From Methylovulum psychrotolerans (GTDB taxonomy: Bacteria; Pseudomonadota; Gammaproteobacteria; Methylococcales; Methylomonadaceae), in assembly GCF_002923755.1 (NCBI RefSeq), contig NZ_PGFZ01000003.1, positions 313,356 to 377,355 of the forward strand: DNA of 64,000 bases, written 5' to 3'. The position numbers and the translations under genes are program-made. Positions 34,026 to 43,008 of the stretch are shown piece by piece (position 1 is the first letter of the stretch; each line of letters begins with the position of its first letter). Under the pieces are notes generated by a model. It worked only from the letters and a program-made list of their open reading frames with translations, was not told the DNA's origin and did not search any database.

Positions 34026-34769
34026 ATGAGCGCATCTCAATCAGCTGTACGTTCACGCGCTGAAGCGGTAAAAGCTTCACGTACGTTCGATTGGCTAATC
34101 TGTTTTACATTGTTCTTCGTTGTTCTTGGTGGTTATCACATTCACTATATGTTAACCGGCGGTGACTGGGATTTCTGGACTGACTGGAAAGATAGACGTC
34201 TGTGGGTTACTGTTGCCCCTATCGTTGCAATTACTTTCCCAGCTGCTGTACAAGCTATGTTGTGGTGGCGTTACCGTTTACCTTTCGGTGCTGTTCTTTG
34301 CATCTTAGGCCTGCTGTTAGGCGAATGGATCAACAGATACCTGAACTTCTGGGGCTGGACATACTTCCCAGTTAACTTCGTATTCCCTTCTAACCTGATG
34401 CCAGGCGCTATCGTTCTTGACGTTATCCTGATGCTGTCTAACAGCATGGTATTGACAGCGGTTCTGGGCGGTTTGAGCTTCGGTCTGTTGTTCTACCCAG
34501 GTAACTGGCCAATCATTGCTCCATTACATGTTCCTGTTGAATACAACGGCATGATGATGACTTTGGCTGACTTACAAGGTTACCACTACGTTAGAACTGG
34601 TACTCCTGAGTACATCAGAATGGTTGAGAAAGGTACACTGAGAACTTTCGGTAAAGACGTTGCTCCAGTATCAGCGTTCTTCTCTGGTTTCATGAGTATC
34701 TTAATTTACTTCATTTGGCATTTCTTCGGTCAATGGTTCAACAAGACTGATTTTGTTAAATCTGCTTAA
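34026..34769 (+). CDS. pmoA: Particulate methane monooxygenase subunit A
   Basis: This 247-residue integral membrane subunit, the standard marker gene for methanotrophs, includes the diagnostic blocks GGDWDFWTDWKDRRLWVTV, NRYLNFWGWTYFPVN and HVPVEYNGMMMTLADLQGY. These match type Ia gammaproteobacterial PmoA and not AmoA or PxmA. TAGGAGG precedes the start. No frameshift is present. Confidence 0.98.
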   Translation: MSASQSAVRSRAEAVKASRTFDWLICFTLFFVVLGGYHIHYMLTGGDWDFWTDWKDRRLWVTVAPIVAITFPAAVQAMLWWRYRLPFGAVLCILGLLLGEWINRYLNFWGWTYFPVNFVFPSNLMPGAIVLDVILMLSNSMVLTAVLGGLSFGLLFYPGNWPIIAPLHVPVEYNGMMMTLADLQGYHYVRTGTPEYIRMVEKGTLRTFGKDVAPVSAFFSGFMSILIYFIWHFFGQWFNKTDFVKSA

Positions 34770-34863
34770 GAACCAATAATTATGACCTAGTGGCTTAAAT
34801 TGAAAAAATTAACAGCACTAGATACTTAACAAACTATAGATTCTCTATTATAGAGGAGGATAT

Positions 34864-36108
34864 ATGAAATTATTAAAAGACAAGGTTGCTAAATTGTCCT
34901 TTGTCGCATTGCTGGCTACTGTAACAGCATCGATGTTCTACACACCAACTGCTGCTGCACACGGTGAAAAATCTCAAGCTGCGTTCATGCGTATGCGGAC
35001 TATCCACTGGTTCGATTTGAACTGGTCGAAAGAAGAAGTGCCTGTTAACGACACTATGACTATCTCCGGAAAATTCTTCGTTTTCAGCGGATGGCCAGAA
35101 ACTGTTGATAAACCAGAAATTTCTTTCTTGAACATCGGTATCCCAGGCCCAGTATTTATCCGTGCCGGATCTTGGATCGGTGGTCAATTGGTTCCACGTT
35201 CAGTTTCTTTGGAACTGGGCGAAACTTATGACTTCAAAGTCCTATTAAAAGCTCGTCGTCCAGGTGACTGGCACGTTCACACTATGTTGAACGTGAAAGG
35301 CGGTGGTCCAATCATTGGTCCAGGTAAATGGGTAACTGTTACCGGTTCTATGAAAGACTTCAAAAACCCGATTACTACTTTGACAGGCGAAACTATCGAC
35401 CTGGAAACTTACAATCTGGACAACACTTACTTCTGGCACGCCTTCTGGTATGCTTTAGGTTTGGCTTGGATGGGCTATTGGATGAAAAAACCAATGTTCG
35501 TTCCACGTTCTATCGCTGTTGAATCTGGCAAAGCTGACTCTTTAATCAGCAGCACAGACAGAAAAGTAGCAATGGGCTTTGCCGCTGGTACAATCGCTAT
35601 CGTTGCTATGTCAATGAGCACTACCAACGAAAAATTCCCTGTTACTACTCCATTACAAGCTGGTTTGCTGCGTGGCATCAAATCAATTGAAATGCCTGTA
35701 ACATCAGTTGCTGTTAAAGTTGAAGACGCTACTTACCGCGTACCAGGCCGTGCAATGCAAATGACTTTGACCATTACTAACAACGGTGATTCCGCTGTTC
35801 GTTTGGGCGAATTCAACACTGCTGGCGTTCGTTTCTTAGACTCTAACGTTGCTCAAGACGAAACTGGTTACCCAGACGACTTGTTGGCTGAAGAAGGTTT
35901 GACTGTTAGCGATAACAGCCCACTGGCTCCAGGTCAATCAAGAACTGTTCAAGTAACTGCTTCTGACGCTGCATGGGAAGTTTACCGTTTAGCCGACTTG
36001 ATCTACGATCCAGATAGCCGTTTTGCTGGTTTGTTGTTCTTCTATGATGAAGCTGGTAAACGTCAATTGATCACTATTGACGCTCCATTAATTCCTACTT
36101 TCATCTAA
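34864..36108 (+). CDS. pmoB: Particulate methane monooxygenase subunit B
   Basis: The product has 414 residues. A signal peptide ends at Ala32, leaving His33 as the mature N-terminus; together with His137 and His139 in WHVHTM it forms the copper-binding site known from Methylococcus PmoB. Two cupredoxin-like periplasmic domains flank a two-helix membrane hairpin (FWHAFWYALGLAWMGYW; VAMGFAAGTIAIVAMS). A strong GAGGAGG site precedes the ATG. It is the last gene of the operon. Confidence 0.98.
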   Translation: MKLLKDKVAKLSFVALLATVTASMFYTPTAAAHGEKSQAAFMRMRTIHWFDLNWSKEEVPVNDTMTISGKFFVFSGWPETVDKPEISFLNIGIPGPVFIRAGSWIGGQLVPRSVSLELGETYDFKVLLKARRPGDWHVHTMLNVKGGGPIIGPGKWVTVTGSMKDFKNPITTLTGETIDLETYNLDNTYFWHAFWYALGLAWMGYWMKKPMFVPRSIAVESGKADSLISSTDRKVAMGFAAGTIAIVAMSMSTTNEKFPVTTPLQAGLLRGIKSIEMPVTSVAVKVEDATYRVPGRAMQMTLTITNNGDSAVRLGEFNTAGVRFLDSNVAQDETGYPDDLLAEEGLTVSDNSPLAPGQSRTVQVTASDAAWEVYRLADLIYDPDSRFAGLLFFYDEAGKRQLITIDAPLIPTFI

Positions 36109-36144
36109 GCTTAGCAATAACTTAGTTTAAGAGTTAAGAATTGG

Positions 36145-36180
36145 AACCCCTGCCGGTTGTAAGACTGGCAGGGGTTTTTT
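36145..36180 (+). terminator. Terminator of the pmoCAB operon
   Basis: A GC-rich hairpin (AACCCCTGCC, loop, then GGCAGGGGTT) is followed directly by six T residues, 37 bases after the pmoB stop. Confidence 0.92.
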
Positions 36181-36374
36181 ATTGTGTGCCATTTGGCCAA
36201 CTAGGCTAGTCCGCTAGGATGCTAAACCTAATGGCTGTTAATATAAGGGCTTATTTTTCAGGCAACGGTTTTGCCGTTACTTGGCAAATACACCTTTTTC
36301 CAGCGGATACAACGCGTGACCCCCTCCTGTTTTAGGTTTGACCCACCTTCCATACTACATTTTAAAACGCTCCC

Positions 36375-38261
36375 ATGCTAAATTTTAAAAATATCGCCTT
36401 ACGCCGAGGCGTAAAGGTTTTGTTTGCCAATTCCTCGTTTACCCTGCATAAAGGCCAAAAAATTGGCTTTACTGGGGCGAACGGTGCGGGTAAATCCAGT
36501 TTGTTTGCTATGGTCAGAAACGAACTGCACCCCGATGAGGGCGAGTTTTCCATGCCGCCCAATTTGGAAATCGCCCATGTCGCCCAAGAAACCCCGGCCA
36601 TGGCCAGTGCCGCGATTGATTACGTCATAGACGGCGATGCCGAGTTACGGCGGGTACAACAGCGTTTAGCGGCGGCGGAAGCCGCTAATGACGGCTTAAA
36701 ACAAGCCGAACTGCACACCTTATTGGAAACCATCGGTGGCTATACCGCCCAGGCCCGTGCGGCGCGGCTAATGAACGGCTTGGGCTTTACGGTAGACCAA
36801 GAGGGTAATGCGGTCAGTTCGTTTTCGGGCGGTTGGCGGATGCGTTTGAATTTGGCGCAAGCGTTAATGTGCCGCTCAGATGTGTTATTGCTGGACGAGC
36901 CGACCAACCATTTGGATCTGGATGCGGTGATCTGGTTGCAAGATTGGTTATGCAAATATCCCGGCACTTTATTGCTGATTTCCCATGACCGGGATTTTCT
37001 CGACACCATCACCGACCATATTGTCCATATCGAGCACAATAAAGCCGACATTTATACCGGCAATTATTCCGCTTTTGAAAAAATGCGTGCCGAAAAATTG
37101 GCGCAGCAACAATCCGCCTATTTAAAGCAACAGCGCGAAATTGCCCATATCCAAAGCTTTGTTGACCGATTTAAGGCACAGGCGACGAAAGCGCGGCAAG
37201 CGCAAAGCCGTATTAAAGCCTTAGAGCGTATGGAATTGATCGCTCAAGCCCATGTCGATTCGCCGTTTGATTTTAGTTTCCCTGCGCTGGGCAGAATGCC
37301 CAACCCTTTGTTGAAAATTGATAAGGCGACGCTAGGTTATGGCGATAAGACCATTATCAAACAAGTCAGCTTGGCGATTGCTCCGGGCGACCGGATTGGC
37401 TTATTGGGGCCGAACGGGGCGGGTAAATCGACGTTGATAAAACTGTTGGCGGGCGATATGGCGGCGCAAACCGGGACGCGTCTGCCGGCAGAGGGCTTAA
37501 AAATCGGTTATTTTGCCCAGCACCAATTGGAACAGCTTCGCCTGGATGAAAGCCCGTTATGGCATTTGCAACAGCTTAACAAGCAAGCCACCGAAAAAGA
37601 CCTGCGCAATTTCTTGGGCGGTTTCGATTTTCAAGGCGATAAAGTGATGGAGGCGGTCAAGCCGTTTTCGGGTGGGGAAAAAGCCCGCTTGGTGTTGGCG
37701 ATTTTGGTGTACCAAAACCCGAATCTGCTCTTACTGGATGAGCCGACCAACCATTTGGATTTGGAAATGCGCCACGCCTTAAGCGTAGCTTTGCAGGACT
37801 TCCAAGGGGCGATGGTCGTCGTCTCGCATGACCGCCACTTATTGCGCTCGGTCACTGACCAATTGCTGTTGGTTGCCGATGGCAAAGTGCAAAATTTTGA
37901 CGGCGACCTTGACGATTACCGGAACTGGTTAACTGAGCAGAAGAAAGCCGAAGAAAAAACCGTCGCCACCGATACCGCCGCGACAGTGTCGCGCAAAGAC
38001 CAACGCAAATTGGATGCGGAACGCCGCCAACGTCACAAGCCCTTATACGATGCTTTGAAAAAAGCCGAGCTGGCTGTGGAAAAATACCATAAGGAACAGC
38101 AGCAATTAGTCCAGCAATTGGCCGACCCGGCACTTTATGACGATGCTGCCAAAGGCCGTCTGAAAGCCTTGCTGGAAAGTAAGGTGAAAGTGGATAAGGC
38201 CTTGGAAGAGGCGGAGATGCTGTGGATGGAAGCACAAGAGCAGGTGGAGGCGGCGCAGTAA
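36375..38261 (+). CDS. yheS: ABC-F ATPase YheS
   Basis: The product has 628 residues, two ABC domains and no membrane segments. Walker A motifs are GANGAGKSS and GPNGAGKST, signatures FSGGWRMRL and FSGGEKARL, Walker [13 protein letters not shown] and [12 protein letters not shown]. The charged C-terminal extension (RKDQRKLDAERRQRHK, then a coiled coil) and linear similarity fit E. coli YheS, a ribosome-associated protein acting on arrest peptides. This is the second ABC-F gene flanking pmoCAB. Confidence 0.92.
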   Translation: MLNFKNIALRRGVKVLFANSSFTLHKGQKIGFTGANGAGKSSLFAMVRNELHPDEGEFSMPPNLEIAHVAQETPAMASAAIDYVIDGDAELRRVQQRLAAAEAANDGLKQAELHTLLETIGGYTAQARAARLMNGLGFTVDQEGNAVSSFSGGWRMRLNLAQALMCRSDVLLLDEPTNHLDLDAVIWLQDWLCKYPGTLLLISHDRDFLDTITDHIVHIEHNKADIYTGNYSAFEKMRAEKLAQQQSAYLKQQREIAHIQSFVDRFKAQATKARQAQSRIKALERMELIAQAHVDSPFDFSFPALGRMPNPLLKIDKATLGYGDKTIIKQVSLAIAPGDRIGLLGPNGAGKSTLIKLLAGDMAAQTGTRLPAEGLKIGYFAQHQLEQLRLDESPLWHLQQLNKQATEKDLRNFLGGFDFQGDKVMEAVKPFSGGEKARLVLAILVYQNPNLLLLDEPTNHLDLEMRHALSVALQDFQGAMVVVSHDRHLLRSVTDQLLLVADGKVQNFDGDLDDYRNWLTEQKKAEEKTVATDTAATVSRKDQRKLDAERRQRHKPLYDALKKAELAVEKYHKEQQQLVQQLADPALYDDAAKGRLKALLESKVKVDKALEEAEMLWMEAQEQVEAAQ

Positions 38262-38265
38262 GGCT

Positions 38266-38315
38266 GGAGCGCGGGCATCTTGCCCGCACGCAGGCGGGCA
38301 AGATGCCCGCGCTCC
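38266..38315. repeat. REP-like perfect palindrome, copy 1
   Basis: A perfect 22-bp stem (GGAGCGCGGGCATCTTGCCC plus GC) with a six-base loop ends 5 bases past the yheS stop. The same stem recurs at 43778-43825 with a four-base loop. It lies between convergent yheS and exbD and may protect 3' ends or end transcription, although it has no T run. Confidence 0.9.
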
Positions 38316-38335
38316 ACGAGCGTAACGCCTTGCTC

Positions 38336-38743
38336 TTATTCTTTAGTGATAAACGCCAGTTTGTTAATTCCGGCTTTGTGTGCCACCGCCATGGCTTCGG
38401 CGACTTTGCCGTAAGGGACGGCGGTGTCGGCTTGGAACTGTACGGTCAGCTCGGCATCAGCGCTGTGCAAGTCGCGCAGTTGCTGCTCCAATGCCGCCAA
38501 GACTTGCGGTTTTTCATTCACAGTCAGGTTGCCTTGGGCATCAATGCTGATGGTCGCCAGATGCTTATCCGGCGCAGGGTCGGTCTTTTCGGTTTTGGGC
38601 AGGTCGACATGCACCGCTTGGGTCAATAAAGGGGCGGTGACGATAAACACGACTAACAGCACCAGCATGACATCGACCAGCGGGGTGACGTTAATTTCGC
38701 TCATCGCTTCGCGGTCGGACGAGGAATCGGTTTTAAAGCTCAT
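38336..38743 (-). CDS. exbD: Biopolymer transport protein ExbD
   Basis: The product has 135 residues with one membrane helix (VDVMLVLLVVFIVTAPLLTQAV) after the INVTPLVDVMLV motif, which holds the Asp essential for proton flow, then a periplasmic domain. It works with ExbB to power TonB. Its start overlaps the exbB stop by 4 bases. Confidence 0.95.
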   Translation of the reverse strand: MSFKTDSSSDREAMSEINVTPLVDVMLVLLVVFIVTAPLLTQAVHVDLPKTEKTDPAPDKHLATISIDAQGNLTVNEKPQVLAALEQQLRDLHSADAELTVQFQADTAVPYGKVAEAMAVAHKAGINKLAFITKE

Positions 38744-39408
38744 GATACCTCTCCTGCACTGGCTTTCAGGCCGGATTTGACCGCCAAATTAAGAAAATCA
38801 ATGGCGAAGTATTCCAGTTCGGCTTCGGTCAGCTTAATGGTGCGGATGAAAAAGTTATAGGCCAATACCGCCGGAATGGCGGCGGCAATACCGATGGCGG
38901 TGGCGATTAAGGCTTCGCCGATGGGGCCGGCCACCACGTCCAAGCTGGCCGATTTGGCTTGGCCTATGGATTGCAGGGCGTGCATAATCCCCCAGACCGT
39001 ACCGAACAGGCCGACAAACGGCGCGGTGCTGCCGATACTGGCGAGCATGGATAACCATTGCTCCAAGGTTTTGCGCTCTTTGCTGATTTGTTGGCGTAAG
39101 GAACGCTCTAAAATGGATTGCAGGTCTCCGCTGAGCACTAGCATGGAGGCGACATTGTTATGGACATCGCTTAAGGCATGAAAACCCGCCCCGGCGATAC
39201 GCCCTAAGGCGCTGTTGGTTTGCTCAAGCTGCGCCGCCGCCTGTAAGGTGCTGGCCGCCCAAAATTGTTCGGCATAAGCGCGGTTATTACGGTTAATCCC
39301 CCAGATCAGCCAGCTTTTTAAGAAAATGATGGCCCAGGTCAGTACCGAAAAACCAATCAGTATCCATAAGGTGATTTGGACAATGTTGGCGGAAGAAATG
39401 TGTATCAT
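38740..39408 (-). CDS. exbB: Biopolymer transport protein ExbB (MotA/TolQ/ExbB family)
   Basis: The product has 222 residues with three membrane helices (about residues 9-30, 130-150, 175-195) and the family motif GSTAPFVGLFGTVWGIM. The gene order tonB-exbB-exbD makes ExbB more likely than TolQ. It forms the proton channel pentamer around ExbD. Confidence 0.93.
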   Translation of the reverse strand: MIHISSANIVQITLWILIGFSVLTWAIIFLKSWLIWGINRNNRAYAEQFWAASTLQAAAQLEQTNSALGRIAGAGFHALSDVHNNVASMLVLSGDLQSILERSLRQQISKERKTLEQWLSMLASIGSTAPFVGLFGTVWGIMHALQSIGQAKSASLDVVAGPIGEALIATAIGIAAAIPAVLAYNFFIRTIKLTEAELEYFAIDFLNLAVKSGLKASAGEVS

Positions 39409-39418
39409 GAGCTTTCCT

Positions 39419-40186
39419 TTAAGATTTTAATTTGAATGAAATAGGTACGCGTACCCAATCCTCAACGGTTTTATCGCCCCGGTGCGCGGGTATGAAATGC
39501 CATTCCTTGACTTGTTCAACCGCCGATTCATCGAGGATTTCGTGGCCGCTGCCGCTGACAATCTGAATCTCCCCCGCTCTGCCGTCCGCTAAGACCTTCA
39601 CTTTTAAGGTGACCGTGCCTTCCCACTGGCGCATTTGCGCAATTTTTGGATACCGGGTCGGCGGATTTTTTAAGCCGGGTGCGGAATAGGCGGCGTTAAC
39701 TAGCGGCGGTGCGGCGCTAGGGACGGATGTCGGAGCGGCTTTCGCGGGCGCGGGTGCCGGGTTAAACGCAGGTGGGGCGGTGAACCGGGGTAGGCTGTCG
39801 GCCTCTGGCACAGTTTCCTTCGGCACAGGTGTGGGTTTAGGTGGTGCGGCTTTTTTCGGCTCGGCGAGTTTGGCCACAGGCTTAGGCTTAGGTGCTGGCT
39901 TGGGCTTTTCAGGCGGTTTCGGTAACGGTTTGGCGGGTGTCGGCAACGCCACTGGAGGCGGTGCGGCGGGCGTAACCATCGGTGCTACCGGACTAGGTGC
40001 GGCATGGGTTAAGGCGACTTCGATCACCTGGGGCGGCTTAATGTCGGGCAAAGGCTCGGTAGCCATACCTTGCCAAGCCCGCCAAATTTCGCCGTGCAAG
40101 GCAATGGAGATCAGGCAAGCCAAAGCCATGGCCCATAGGGGCTGGTTTGGGCGGGAGGGACTGGCGGCAAGGGTTTTGGCGTGCAT
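39419..40186 (-). CDS. tonB: Energy transducer TonB
   Basis: The product has 255 residues. It has an N-terminal signal anchor (MALACLISIALHGEIW), a long Pro/Lys/Ala-rich periplasm-spanning section (residues about 50-160, with PKPPEKPKPAPKPKP-type runs) and a C-terminal TonB domain (YPKIAQMRQWEGTVTLKVKVLADGRAGEIQIV). It transfers energy to outer-membrane receptors. No Fur-box-like sequence stood out upstream. It is first in the three-gene operon. Confidence 0.94.
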   Translation of the reverse strand: MHAKTLAASPSRPNQPLWAMALACLISIALHGEIWRAWQGMATEPLPDIKPPQVIEVALTHAAPSPVAPMVTPAAPPPVALPTPAKPLPKPPEKPKPAPKPKPVAKLAEPKKAAPPKPTPVPKETVPEADSLPRFTAPPAFNPAPAPAKAAPTSVPSAAPPLVNAAYSAPGLKNPPTRYPKIAQMRQWEGTVTLKVKVLADGRAGEIQIVSGSGHEILDESAVEQVKEWHFIPAHRGDKTVEDWVRVPISFKLKS

Positions 40187-40441
40187 TTAAGTGCAAAATA
40201 GTGATGTAATAAGCGGTGGCTTTACAAGCCGCCGCCCTGTTTTGACAGGGTGAGGACGGCTAATTATATCAGCCAATTGCGCTAAAACGGCAATTGCTTA
40301 TCAATAGCGGTTCCGTCGCGTCGGCGAGGCAGGCTGTTTCTGCCCAGCAAGCCTCTCGGCTAAACGCTACCTTTGCCAAACCCCACACCCTTAAAGCAGG
40401 TCTTTTGGCACTGGCGATAATGAAAAAACGGCTGGCAGGGC

Positions 40442-40885
40442 TTATGCCACTAAGCACTCGGCAATAAACCGCTCCCAAACCGCATCCGGTTCCCAGATGC
40501 CCCGTTGTAACGCGAAAGCGTCCGCCACCGTTTGGCCACCGTACAAATGCCAATATAAACCCAAAAATACCGACACCCGTTTGTTTGCCGCACAATGCAC
40601 CCACGTTTTGGCTGTCTGGTGCGCCGCCATCGCCGTGCAAAACCGCGCCAAATCCTCACGGGTCGGGGCGGTGAATTGTACGGGGACATGCAGGTAGGCC
40701 ATTCCCAACGCCTCAACCGTCCTGCGCTCATCCGGCAGAACATAGCGCGGGTCGTCGTGCAAACCAAGGTTGATGACGGTCGAATAGCCGTGGGCGGCTA
40801 TCTCGGCCAATTGCCGTTCGTCCGGCTGGCCGGAGCTGGCTAGGAGCGGGGAGATTGCCTGGTAATGACAGATGTCGCTTAGCAT
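40442..40885 (-). CDS. Protein tyrosine phosphatase-like (DSP/DUF442-type) protein
   Basis: The 147-residue product has the fold-defining GYSTVINLGLHDD strand and a P-loop-like VHCAANKRVSVFLGLY near residue 95. The spacing from Cys to Arg is CxxxxR, one residue shorter than the canonical CX5R of protein phosphatases. This variant is found in a bacterial subgroup of uncertain activity. No operon partner is evident. Confidence 0.75.
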   Translation of the reverse strand: MLSDICHYQAISPLLASSGQPDERQLAEIAAHGYSTVINLGLHDDPRYVLPDERRTVEALGMAYLHVPVQFTAPTREDLARFCTAMAAHQTAKTWVHCAANKRVSVFLGLYWHLYGGQTVADAFALQRGIWEPDAVWERFIAECLVA

Positions 40886-40995
40886 AAGCGACTAACCTTT
40901 AGGTGACATTCCGGCTCGGATATGCCGGAATGGTCTTAAGCACAGGCATAAAGCAGATAAGCCTCTGTTTTATAGTTGGGGCAGGGCTAGCGTAA

Positions 40996-41523
40996 TTACA
41001 ATTTTTCAGCCAAGTTTTTCGATAACTGCGCCCCGGCCACCGCCATCGGCTCTATATAGGCATCAATCGTTGCCCAACCTAAGGACTGGGCTTGCGCCTG
41101 TTCCTTATGCTGCAACTCATCCAACAAGATTTTTTCAATAGCTGCGCTGACTTGCGGATCATGCGCCTGGAAGAATTCACTGGCGGCCAGCAGTTCCTGT
41201 TCGACAATCGCCTCAATAATCGCCGTGCTTTTCCAAATCGCCCGCCGCCCTAGTAGCGCGGTAACGACACCGTACAAGATACCGCCTGCACACCATAAGA
41301 TCGGCAACCCGACCTGTGACGAATTTTTAACCGCCAGCAATTGCCCGAACAGTGCGTAATGCTCCGTCTCATGGCCGTGCATGGCGGTCAATGACGGCAC
41401 CAAATCAGGGTAACGCCAAGCGGCGACCCAACGGTGTCCCCAATAAACCCCAGTCGCACCTTTTTCACAGGCGTGGATAACCCGCAAATGGCGGCTAAAT
41501 TGTTTGTTTACCGATAGCATCAT
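40996..41523 (-). CDS. COQ7-family di-iron protein (demethoxyubiquinone hydroxylase-like)
   Basis: The 175-residue four-helix di-iron carboxylate protein has the ligands visible as CEKGATGVYWGHR, HGHETEHYALF, IVEQEL and DELQHKEQA, the paired E and ExxH pattern of the COQ7 family. COQ7 hydroxylates a ubiquinone precursor in membranes. A hydrophobic segment (WCAGGILYGVVTALLG) is consistent with interfacial membrane binding. Whether this is the ubiquinone enzyme or a paralogue cannot be settled here. Confidence 0.82.
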   Translation of the reverse strand: MMLSVNKQFSRHLRVIHACEKGATGVYWGHRWVAAWRYPDLVPSLTAMHGHETEHYALFGQLLAVKNSSQVGLPILWCAGGILYGVVTALLGRRAIWKSTAIIEAIVEQELLAASEFFQAHDPQVSAAIEKILLDELQHKEQAQAQSLGWATIDAYIEPMAVAGAQLSKNLAEKL

Positions 41524-41648
41524 GTCACTAAGCCCTTAAAACGAGGCTCAGGGGCTTGCCAAAATCGGCACCGCCGCCTAAACCGATCAATAAACCGCGC
41601 ACCCAAACGGTTGCGCCCCATTGCCACGCCCAAGCTGTTAACGGCAAC

Positions 41649-42083
41649 TCAGGCCGGGCTGGCGTTTTTTTCGTAGAGTTTGATAAACCAAGAAAAAGCC
41701 CACCGAATGGTAAAATAATAAATCCACGTCAGTATCATCCAGCTCAACACAATGACACTTATTATAAGCCTAGAACCTATCGCTTCGCCTAGTTCTTTGA
41801 TTTCGATAGGGGTAAGCACTAACGCCATATAGGGGACAGCCATTATGACGGAAGCGGCCCAAACACCGATGACCGCAAACCAGCTAAAACGCCGCACTTC
41901 GCTGGGGGTCGCTTGGCGGGCATGTTCCTTATAAAAAAACCGGGCAGGCACCGAAGCGGCCACGAAGAGGGAGGCAAATGCAAGGCCGCTACTATGGTTA
42001 ACATTCAGTGCGGTCATGATACCTATCAGCACGAGGGTGATGACGAGATAGGCGGCGGAAAAAATAAGGGCGAACTTTTTCAT
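41649..42083 (-). CDS. Four-helix membrane protein (ABZJ_00895-like family)
   Basis: The product has 144 residues and four predicted membrane helices (residues about 4-24, 30-48, 68-92, 105-130). The pattern and length match a small uncharacterised inner-membrane family. No catalytic motif is seen. Adjacent genes are not tightly linked to it. Confidence 0.65.
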   Translation of the reverse strand: MKKFALIFSAAYLVITLVLIGIMTALNVNHSSGLAFASLFVAASVPARFFYKEHARQATPSEVRRFSWFAVIGVWAASVIMAVPYMALVLTPIEIKELGEAIGSRLIISVIVLSWMILTWIYYFTIRWAFSWFIKLYEKNASPA

Positions 42084-42134
42084 AGATTGTAAGGGGGTAA
42101 AGGTTTAACAAGCATAAAACTACGCTGGATATGC

Positions 42135-42770
42135 TTACTTAGGATACCAATGCGACCAATGGCTGTTGGCTAAATGGGTCGGTATAGTGACACTGGGGTC
42201 GCCGCTCGCCAACCGCCGCGCCAGTGCCGGAAAAGTGGTGGTGTGGCTTGGGAATAGGTCAAAATCAGGATGCTGCCATTCGTCCAGAGTGATAATTTTC
42301 TCCAGCCCCGCCGGAACAAATCTTTGATATTCTTCGGGTTGGGCGAAAAGTTGTTCTTTATAATCGTCCAACAGGGCGACGCACACACAGAACCCTAGCT
42401 CCAGTTGTATTTGCAAATCGAGGGGAATTGTCAGCGAATCCACCGCCACCTTACGCCCACGGACAACAATACTCTCTACTACTTGGTCGTCCTCCTCGGT
42501 AATGACTTCCCCCGGTACAAAATATCGGTCATCCTGATACCCTTGCTGATTGGCGGGTAAAGTATTGCCGACCAGTTCCACCAAAGTCGCCAAGCCTTCG
42601 GCAGACGGCCACCAGACAATAGAGTTAAACATCAATAGCCAGCGCGTCTCATCACGGAAACCGACGAGGCGGGAGGCGACATAATCCACATTCATATTGC
42701 CGAAACACGGCAGATAATCATCTTTATGCGCCCGATCTAAGTCGGCTAAAATCAATTGTTCATCCAGCAT
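42135..42770 (-). CDS. Hypothetical protein (possibly DUF7003 family)
   Basis: The product has about 211 residues. It opens MLDEQLILADLDRAHKDDYLPCFGNMNVDYVASRLVGFRD, resembling the helix-plus-strand start of DUF7003-type proteins. An aromatic-rich tail (SHWSHWYP) ends it. An upstream ATG at 42905 would add 45 residues that overlap a repeated leader and look non-coding, so I prefer 42770, although its ribosome-binding site is weak. Function unknown. Confidence 0.6.
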   Translation of the reverse strand: MLDEQLILADLDRAHKDDYLPCFGNMNVDYVASRLVGFRDETRWLLMFNSIVWWPSAEGLATLVELVGNTLPANQQGYQDDRYFVPGEVITEEDDQVVESIVVRGRKVAVDSLTIPLDLQIQLELGFCVCVALLDDYKEQLFAQPEEYQRFVPAGLEKIITLDEWQHPDFDLFPSHTTTFPALARRLASGDPSVTIPTHLANSHWSHWYPK

Positions 42771-42876
42771 GGTTCTTGGTCCGATAGTGTTGCGGCACGG
42801 GGATAACCCAAAGCCAATGACAAAAAACTTAATCTCATGGCGTAGGAACAAACGCCGAAGCCAAGCCTCTTGCCGC

Positions 42877-42940
42877 CCTAAAACTACTTTTGGCGAACTA
42901 TACAATAAAAAAACGCGTAATGAAATAAAGTATTACCAAA
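42877..42940. repeat. AT-rich leader repeat, related to 43843-43906
   Basis: The segment holds CTAAAACTACTTTTGGCG and ACTATACAATAAAAAAACG. It resembles CTAAAAACCACTTTTCGCAG and ACTATACAACAAAAAAACC near 43850-43880, with the same order and spacing. Both lie about 100-170 bases upstream of a minus-strand gene start (42770 and 43740), so they may be duplicated promoter or leader sequence. Confidence 0.5.
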
Positions 42941-43008
42941 AATATACACCAATACCTTGCAAAATAACCTATTTCTCCGGCTCTAGCGCGTTAAAAATCA
43001 CCCGACAA

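Noticed and set aside
40186-40442. Fur box or small gene upstream of tonB
   Set aside because: No GATAATGATAATCATTATC-like palindrome and no coding frame with a ribosome-binding site were seen.
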